Positions 41,272 to 46,136 of a stretch of 46,136 bases of DNA are shown here, one piece after another. Source of the stretch: an uncultured Clostridia bacterium. Its GTDB lineage: Bacteria; Bacillota; Clostridia; Christensenellales; Borkfalkiaceae. Location: assembly GCA_944342055.1 (NCBI GenBank), contig CALVME010000095.1, positions 1 to 46,136 of the forward strand. The letters are read 5' to 3'. Position 1 is the stretch's first letter, and every line of letters begins with the position of its first letter. The notes under the pieces are model-generated. The model was given only the letters and a program-made list of their open reading frames with translations. It was not told the DNA's origin and searched no databases. A program made the position numbers and the translations under genes.

Positions 41272-42594
41272 ATGCAACGCTATTGTCTTGCGATCGACAT
41301 CGGCGCGTCTTCCGGCAGGCATATCGTCGGCCGGGAAGAAGACGGACAGATCAAAACGGATGAAGTATTTCGCTTTCCCAACGGGGCAAAACGCGTGAAC
41401 GGACATCTCGTCTGGGAGATCGAAAAGTTGTATGAGAATGTCGTCGAGGGAATTCGGAAGGCGTTCGGGAAATACCCCGCGATAGATTCGATCGCCATCG
41501 ACACCTGGGGCGTGGATTACGTTTTGATGCGCGGAAACAAGCAGGCATCGCCTTGTTTTTCGTACCGCGACGAAAGAACGCAGGCGATCATCGGGGAAGT
41601 CCACGACAGAATTTCGTTTGAGACGCTGTATGAGCACACAGGCATTCAGTTTCAGCCGTTCAATACGATCTATCAGCTGTACGAAGACAAGAAAGCCGGT
41701 CGCCTTCAGGGCGTGACAGATTTTTTGATGGTGCCTGAGTATCTGAACTTCTGCCTCACCGGCGTGAAAAAGCATGAGTACACGAACGCGACGACGACGG
41801 GGCTCGTGAATGCGCAGACGGCGGACTATGATAAAGAGATCATAAGCGCGCTCGGTTTGCCCGCCGAACTGTTCAAACAGCTGTATCCCGCAGGTTCCAC
41901 GGTCGGAACATTGAAGCCCGAAATCGCCGAGGCGGTGGGGGGCAACTGCGAAGTCATTCTCTGCGCTTCGCATGATACGGCAAGTGCGGTGGAAGGCATT
42001 CCCATGCAAGGCGAACAGCCCTACATATCTTCGGGAACGTGGTCTCTGCTCGGGATCAAGAGCCCGAAGGCGCACACCGACCCCGACAGCCGAAGAGGGA
42101 ACTGGTCCAACGAAGGCGGCGTCGGTTACGTCCGCTATCAGAAAAACATCATGGGGCTCTGGGTGGTGCAATCGCTCAAAAAAGAACTATGTCCCGATAA
42201 ACCTTTCTCTCAGATCGCCGAAGAGGCGAGAGAAAGTAAATTTTCCGATTACGTCGACATCAACGACAACGCGTTTTTGTCTCCGCAGAGCATGAAAGGC
42301 GCCTTTGACGCCTGGTTCAGATCGGAAAAGAGCACGCCTCAGATCGAAAGCGACTATTTCCGATGTGCGTTTATCAGCCTTGCCGTAAGCTACATGGAGT
42401 CTTTGAAAGAGCTGGAACACAACACGAAACAGAAATTTGACGAGCTTTACATTGTGGGAGGCGGGGCAAAGAACGGTCTTCTCAATGAGCTCACGGAGCA
42501 GATTTGCAAAATCAAAGTCAAGGCGCTGCCCATTGAAGCGACGGCGATCGGAAACTTAAAAATACAATTACAGAGAGGAAACAAGCATGAGTGA
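41272..42594 (+). CDS. rhaB: Rhamnulokinase, C-terminally short
   Basis: 440 residues from ATG 41272; the ATG at 41266 is only 1 base after AGGAGG, so the second ATG is used. FGGY-kinase marks: AIDIGASSGR (phosphate loop), DTWGVDYVL, FSYRDERT, ASHDTASAV, SSGTWSLLG and the C-terminal YIVGGGAKNGLLNEL. It phosphorylates L-rhamnulose with ATP. The family normally continues about 30-40 residues past EATAIGN; here the chain ends after LKIQLQRGNKHE, running into the rhaA start (8-base overlap). This looks like a 3' deletion. The kinase may be weakened. Confidence 0.9.
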   Translation: MQRYCLAIDIGASSGRHIVGREEDGQIKTDEVFRFPNGAKRVNGHLVWEIEKLYENVVEGIRKAFGKYPAIDSIAIDTWGVDYVLMRGNKQASPCFSYRDERTQAIIGEVHDRISFETLYEHTGIQFQPFNTIYQLYEDKKAGRLQGVTDFLMVPEYLNFCLTGVKKHEYTNATTTGLVNAQTADYDKEIISALGLPAELFKQLYPAGSTVGTLKPEIAEAVGGNCEVILCASHDTASAVEGIPMQGEQPYISSGTWSLLGIKSPKAHTDPDSRRGNWSNEGGVGYVRYQKNIMGLWVVQSLKKELCPDKPFSQIAEEARESKFSDYVDINDNAFLSPQSMKGAFDAWFRSEKSTPQIESDYFRCAFISLAVSYMESLKELEHNTKQKFDELYIVGGGAKNGLLNELTEQICKIKVKALPIEATAIGNLKIQLQRGNKHE

Positions 42595-43834
42595 GTTGTA
42601 TGGCATTGCGAAAGAGAAGTATGCCGCATACGGGGTGGATGCGGAAGCGGTGATCGAGAAGATCATGGAGATCCCCATCTCCGTGCATTGCTGGCAGGGC
42701 GATGACGTCGTCGGCTTAGACGGCGGCGGCGCTGCGTCCAACGGGATTCAGACGACGGGCAATTATCCCGGAAGAGCGCGCACGTTCGAAGAACTCAAAG
42801 AAGACATCAGGAAGGCTTTTTCGCTGATCCCGGGAAAGAAACGCTTGAATCTGCATGCAAGCTACGCTGTCTTGAATGGCGAATCGGTGGACAGAGACGC
42901 TTACCGCGCAGAGCATTTTGCTCCCTGGGTAGAGTTCGCAAAAGAACTTCATCTGGACGGAATCGATTTCAACCCGACCATTTTCTCTCATAAGAATATG
43001 AAGGACGGACTCTCCCTTTCTTCTCCCGACGAAGAGATCCGCTCTTTCTGGGTGAGACACTGCAAGGCTTGCCTCAAAATATCCGAGTATTTTGCAGAGC
43101 AGATGGGTACGCCCTGCCTGATGAATATCTGGATCCCCGACGGTTTCAAGGACGTTCCCGCGGACAGGCTGGCGCCCCGCCTCCGCCTGAAGAGATCTCT
43201 CGACGAAATTCTTGCCGAGCCTTACGACAAGAAGAAAGTCATCGTAGCGGTCGAAAGCAAGGTGTTCGGCATCGGCGTGGAAAGCTATACGGTCGGATCG
43301 AATGAATTCTATCAGAATTATGCGGCGAAGAACGGCATCTGCTGCCTGTTGGACAGCGGGCATTACCATCCCTTGGAGTATGTTTCCGACAAGATCCCCG
43401 CTCTGCTCGCCTTCTATGACACCGTCGCGCTGCATGTGACGCGCGGCGTAAGATGGGATTCCGACCACGTCGTGCTCTTTGAAGACGAAATCAAAGAGAT
43501 CGCAAAGGAGATCATCCGCAACGGAGCGGAAAGCAAAGTAAAGATTGCGCTCGATTATTTCGACGCGAGCATCAACCGCATCGCGGCATGGGTGGTCGGC
43601 GCGCGGAATATGCGCAAAGCGCTCCTCTGGGCGGCGTTGCAGCCGAACGAAATGCTCAAAGGGTTGCAGGATAAAGCTGATTTTACACAGCTTATGGTGC
43701 TGCAGGAGGAATTAAAAACGCTTCCCTTCGAGGCGGTATGGGAAGAGTGCCTTGCCAGAGAAGGACAGAAAGGCTCTGACTGGTATCAAGATGTCAAAGA
43801 GTACGAAAACAGCGTACTGAGTAAAAGAAACTAA
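42587..43834 (+). CDS. rhaA: L-rhamnose isomerase
   Basis: 415 residues, full length. Marks: SVHCWQGDDVVGLDG at the start, RLNLHASYA, LHLDGIDFNPTIFSH, MNIWIPDGFKD, AVESKVFGIGVESYTVGSNEFY, and the metal ligands around LLDSGHYHPLE and ALHVTRGVRWDSDHVV. It converts L-rhamnose to L-rhamnulose using Mn. The start ATG overlaps the rhaB stop region; GAGAGGAAAC is the SD. Confidence 0.96.
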   Translation: MSELYGIAKEKYAAYGVDAEAVIEKIMEIPISVHCWQGDDVVGLDGGGAASNGIQTTGNYPGRARTFEELKEDIRKAFSLIPGKKRLNLHASYAVLNGESVDRDAYRAEHFAPWVEFAKELHLDGIDFNPTIFSHKNMKDGLSLSSPDEEIRSFWVRHCKACLKISEYFAEQMGTPCLMNIWIPDGFKDVPADRLAPRLRLKRSLDEILAEPYDKKKVIVAVESKVFGIGVESYTVGSNEFYQNYAAKNGICCLLDSGHYHPLEYVSDKIPALLAFYDTVALHVTRGVRWDSDHVVLFEDEIKEIAKEIIRNGAESKVKIALDYFDASINRIAAWVVGARNMRKALLWAALQPNEMLKGLQDKADFTQLMVLQEELKTLPFEAVWEECLAREGQKGSDWYQDVKEYENSVLSKRN

Positions 43835-43846
43835 AGGAGAGAAATT

Positions 43847-44992
43847 ATGGCACAGAGATTTATTTTGAACGAAACTTCTTATTTCGGAAGCGGCGCAAGA
43901 AAAGAGCTGAAGCACGAGATTGCGCGCCGCGGCTTCCGCAAGGCATTTGTCGTAGCGGATAAGGACCTCATCAAGTTCGGGACCGTCGATATGGTGACGA
44001 GCAAGCTCTCCGTATCCTATGAGATCTTCTCGGATTTCAAGGCAAACCCCACGGTAAAGAACGTAAAAGACGGCGTTGAGGCGTTCAATGTATCCGGAGC
44101 GGATTTCATCATCGCAGTCGGCGGCGGTTCCGCCATCGATACGGCAAAGGGCATCGGCATCGTCGCAAACAATCCCGAATTCTCCGACGTCGTCTCTTTG
44201 GAGGGCACGGCGGCAACAAAATCCAAGTGCGTTCCCATCATCGCGCTGCCTACGACGGCGGGCACCGCGGCGGAAGTTACCATCAACTACGTCATCATTG
44301 ATGAGGAATCCGGAAGAAAGATGGTGTGCGTCGACCCCAACGACATTCCCATCCTCGCGATCATCGACGCAGAGCTTATGGCAACCATGCCCAAGGGATT
44401 GACGGCTGCAACCGGTATGGACGCATTGACGCATGCGATCGAGGGCTACATCACGAAGGGCGCATGGGAATTTTCCGATATGTTCGAAATCAAGGCGATC
44501 GAGCTCATTTCTCAGAACTTGCGCACGGCAACCTACAACGGCAAAGACATGACGGCAAGAGAAAACATGGCGCTCGCTCAGTACGTCGCAGGCATGGCAT
44601 TCTCCAACGTCGGACTCGGCTGCGTTCATTCTATGGCGCATCCTCTCGGCGCAAGATTCGACATCGCACACGGCGTGGCAAATGCGCTCCTGCTTCCCAT
44701 CGTAATGGAATACAATCTGCCCGCGGCTAAGGCAAAATATTGCAAGATCGCGCAGGCAATGGGGGTAGACGTATCCGGCATGAGCGAAGACGAAGGGGCA
44801 CAGGCGGCGGTAGATGCTGTCAGAAAGCTCTCTCTCGATCTCGGCATTCCGCAGACGCTGCGCGATCTGAAGATTCCCGAGCAGTCTCTTGAGCAGCTTT
44901 CGAAAGACGCGTTTGCAGACGTGTGCACGGGCGGCAATCCCAGAGAGATCACCGAAGCAGACATTCTGGAGCTGTATCAAAAGGCATATTGA
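43847..44992 (+). CDS. fucO: Lactaldehyde reductase (iron-containing alcohol dehydrogenase, FucO type)
   Basis: 381 residues, the FucO length. Group III alcohol dehydrogenase: ETSYFGSGARKEL start, NAD-binding GADFIIAVGGGSAIDTAKGIGI, LPTTAGTAAEVT, and the metal ligands in TAATGMDALTHAIEGY and GCVHSMAHPLGARFDIAHGVANA. It reduces L-lactaldehyde, made by RhaD, to 1,2-propanediol and so recycles NADH under anaerobic growth. 12 bases separate it from rhaA, with AAAGGAGAG. Confidence 0.95.
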   Translation: MAQRFILNETSYFGSGARKELKHEIARRGFRKAFVVADKDLIKFGTVDMVTSKLSVSYEIFSDFKANPTVKNVKDGVEAFNVSGADFIIAVGGGSAIDTAKGIGIVANNPEFSDVVSLEGTAATKSKCVPIIALPTTAGTAAEVTINYVIIDEESGRKMVCVDPNDIPILAIIDAELMATMPKGLTAATGMDALTHAIEGYITKGAWEFSDMFEIKAIELISQNLRTATYNGKDMTARENMALAQYVAGMAFSNVGLGCVHSMAHPLGARFDIAHGVANALLLPIVMEYNLPAAKAKYCKIAQAMGVDVSGMSEDEGAQAAVDAVRKLSLDLGIPQTLRDLKIPEQSLEQLSKDAFADVCTGGNPREITEADILELYQKAY

Positions 44993-45003
44993 GGAGATTG
45001 ATC

Positions 45004-45834
45004 ATGAAAAACATTTTGGAAGCAAAATTTTTGAAAGAGTTTTGCGCTACGGCGTCTAATATGTATCGCCTTGGCTGGGACGAAAGGAACGGCGGCAACA
45101 TCAGTTATCTTCTGAAAGAAGAGGAGCTCAAAGATTATCTCGATCTGGACCATGTAGAGCGCAAAATACCGTTTATGGGCGTGAAAGAAACTGCCTTTGA
45201 CGCGTCTTTCCTTGAGGGCAAGATCTTTCTCGTAACGGGAACGGGAAGATATTTCAAGAACGTGGAAGGCGATCCCGAAAACAACCTCGGCATCGTGCGC
45301 ATCGGCAAGGGCGGCAAAGACCTCGATCTCTTGTGGGGTTTTGCAGACGGAGGCAGACCTACTTCGGAATTCCCCGCGCACATGATGAGCCATATGGCGC
45401 GTCTCAAGACGGATCCTGAAAACAGAGTGGTCATGCATACGCATCCCACCAATCTTCTTGCAATGACGTATGTGCATGAGCTCGACAGCGCGAAATTCAC
45501 GCATACGCTTTGGGAGATGAGCACGGAGTGCGTCGTCGTGTTCCCCGACGGCGTGGAAGTGCTTCCTTGGATGCTCTGCGGCACCAACGAGATCGGCGTG
45601 GCAACGTCTCAAAAAATGATGCAGAGCAGGGTCGTGATCTGGTCGATGCATGGAATTTACGGAGCGGGCAGGACGCTCGACGAGACGTTCGGGTTCATCG
45701 TGACGGTTGAGGAAGCGGCTCAGATCTACATGCTGACTTCTCATTTGCCTCGCAAAAACACGATCACCGACGCGCAGCTGAAAGAACTTGCGGATTTCTT
45801 CGGCGTACAGGTAAAAGAGGGCATCATCGGCTGA
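45004..45834 (+). CDS. rhaD: Rhamnulose-1-phosphate aldolase
   Basis: 276 residues from ATG 45004 (GAGGAG upstream). Class II aldolase: RNGGNISY phosphate loop, FLVTGTGRYF, the zinc ligands in HTHPTNLLA, and IWSMHGIYGAG with the third His. It splits L-rhamnulose 1-phosphate into dihydroxyacetone phosphate and L-lactaldehyde. Last gene of the operon; a terminator follows. Confidence 0.95.
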   Translation: MKNILEAKFLKEFCATASNMYRLGWDERNGGNISYLLKEEELKDYLDLDHVERKIPFMGVKETAFDASFLEGKIFLVTGTGRYFKNVEGDPENNLGIVRIGKGGKDLDLLWGFADGGRPTSEFPAHMMSHMARLKTDPENRVVMHTHPTNLLAMTYVHELDSAKFTHTLWEMSTECVVVFPDGVEVLPWMLCGTNEIGVATSQKMMQSRVVIWSMHGIYGAGRTLDETFGFIVTVEEAAQIYMLTSHLPRKNTITDAQLKELADFFGVQVKEGIIG

Positions 45835-46136
45835 CAAATGAATTTTTTTGCGCGGCGCTTGTAAAAGCGCCGCATATTTTTCTCTTTATTTTTCAAATGT
45901 TGACCTGTCGGGGAGGGAAAAACGTACGGAAAAAAGCTGCGTTTTGCCCTGCCTGCCATAGTCAAGCGCCGATAAGAGAAAAGCCGTCCGAACGATTCGG
46001 ATGGCTTTTGACTTGGTGGAGATGTTCCTTCCAAATCCGAACCTAATTCCGCGTTGATTTCGTCTATCGTGGCCGTCTTTGAGCCGTCTTTATAGTTAAA
46101 CGTGAACACCACTTTGTCGTCATAGACGAATACGGC
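45741..46136 (-). CDS. C-terminal tail of a large serine recombinase, partial
   Basis: The minus frame enters from the window edge with AVFVYDDKVVFTFNYKDGSK, followed by TATIDEINAELGSDLEGTSPP. This is the end of large serine recombinases (resolvase-family integrases of mobile elements). The frame then continues about 95 residues with no homology and stops at 45741, inside the rhaD 3' end on the other strand. A terminator hairpin lies in the frame at 45979-46009, so the natural protein end has probably been lost. The catalytic domain is outside the window. Confidence 0.65.
   Translation of the reverse strand, partial: AVFVYDDKVVFTFNYKDGSKTATIDEINAELGSDLEGTSPPSQKPSESFGRLFSYRRLTMAGRAKRSFFPYVFPSPTGQHLKNKEKNMRRFYKRRAKKFICQPMMPSFTCTPKKSASSFSCASVIVFLRGK
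45850..45885 (+). terminator. Terminator of the rhamnose operon
   Basis: A 9-bp stem GCGGCGCTT/AAGCGCCGC with a 4-base loop (GTAA), then ATATTTTT. Confidence 0.9.
45970..46009 (-). terminator. Minus-strand terminator inside the recombinase tail
   Basis: A 14-bp stem with one G-T pair (AAAAGCC...GGCTTTT core) and a 3-base loop. On the minus strand it ends in TTTTCTCTT. It would end transcription of the recombinase gene. Confidence 0.75.

Noticed and set aside
45979..46009. Recombinase core attachment site
   Set aside because: The 14-bp stem with a 3-base loop and a T-rich end on the minus strand is a typical terminator.

Overview
The window reads as a chromosomal segment of an anaerobic Bacillota (Clostridia), probably a gut or other host-associated species. 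This rests on a Spo0A-family regulator, Shine-Dalgarno (SD) sites of the AGGAGG type, sigma-A-like promoters, lipoprotein signal peptides, an ABC-F protein of the YkpA/YbiT type, and many plant-glycan enzymes. A Christensenellales-like origin would fit, but I cannot prove it from sequence alone.

Layout. 0-5 kb: an acidic partial protein and a LemA-family protein, a convergent P-loop/GNAT fusion, then feoA-feoB-rluA (ferrous iron uptake plus a pseudouridine synthase) with overlapping reading frames. 5-9 kb: an unknown membrane protein whose best start is cut off by an in-frame TGA, then an ArsR-type metal sensor with its operator and a Zn/Cd/Pb P-type ATPase. 9-10.6 kb: a GNAT-RdgB fusion and a YfcE-type phosphodiesterase. 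10.67-11.23 kb: six tRNA genes (Gly, Arg, His, Gln, Lys, Lys) behind a consensus promoter. 11.3-12.5 kb: a small accessory zone with an AT-rich unknown gene and remnants of a serine recombinase and a tyrosine recombinase. 12.6-15.6 kb: a large Cys-repeat/beta-helix lipoprotein. 15.8-18.5 kb: proC-rnhA, a VTT-domain membrane protein and a small lipoprotein. 18.6-21.4 kb: a GH2 beta-galactosidase. 21.5-23.6 kb: two CobW-type GTPases, one His-rich, one fused to a DUF1980-like domain. 23.7-25.7 kb: an Rx4H/CBS protein coupled to the CCA-adding enzyme. 25.9-28.5 kb: a GH51 arabinofuranosidase. 28.6-33.8 kb: an ABC-F ATPase, a Spo0A-like regulator whose receiver lacks the phospho-acceptor Asp, an acyltransferase with a zinc ribbon, and a GltS-like transporter. 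34-45.8 kb: a divergent AraC regulator and a rhamnose-glycoside cluster (GH3, SGNH hydrolase, a broken GH78 rhamnosidase, rhaB, rhaA, fucO, rhaD). The right edge holds the tail of a serine recombinase on the minus strand.

How the genes work together. The rhaB-rhaA-fucO-rhaD set would take L-rhamnose to dihydroxyacetone phosphate and L-lactaldehyde, and reduce the latter to 1,2-propanediol. The glycosidases next to it should release the sugar, but the rhamnosidase carries three lesions and RhaB lacks its usual C-terminus, so the pathway may be decaying. Metal handling recurs: feoAB, the ArsR/P-type ATPase pair and the CobW pair.

The most unusual points are the Spo0A-like protein with a degenerate receiver behind three evenly spaced TTATTGTACAATAA-type sites, genes whose -10 box sits so close to ATG that their mRNAs should be leaderless, several domain fusions (GNAT-RdgB, CobW-DUF1980, PlsC-zinc ribbon), and the recombinase remnants beside the tRNA cluster. 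I found no CRISPR array, rRNA gene or intact insertion sequence.
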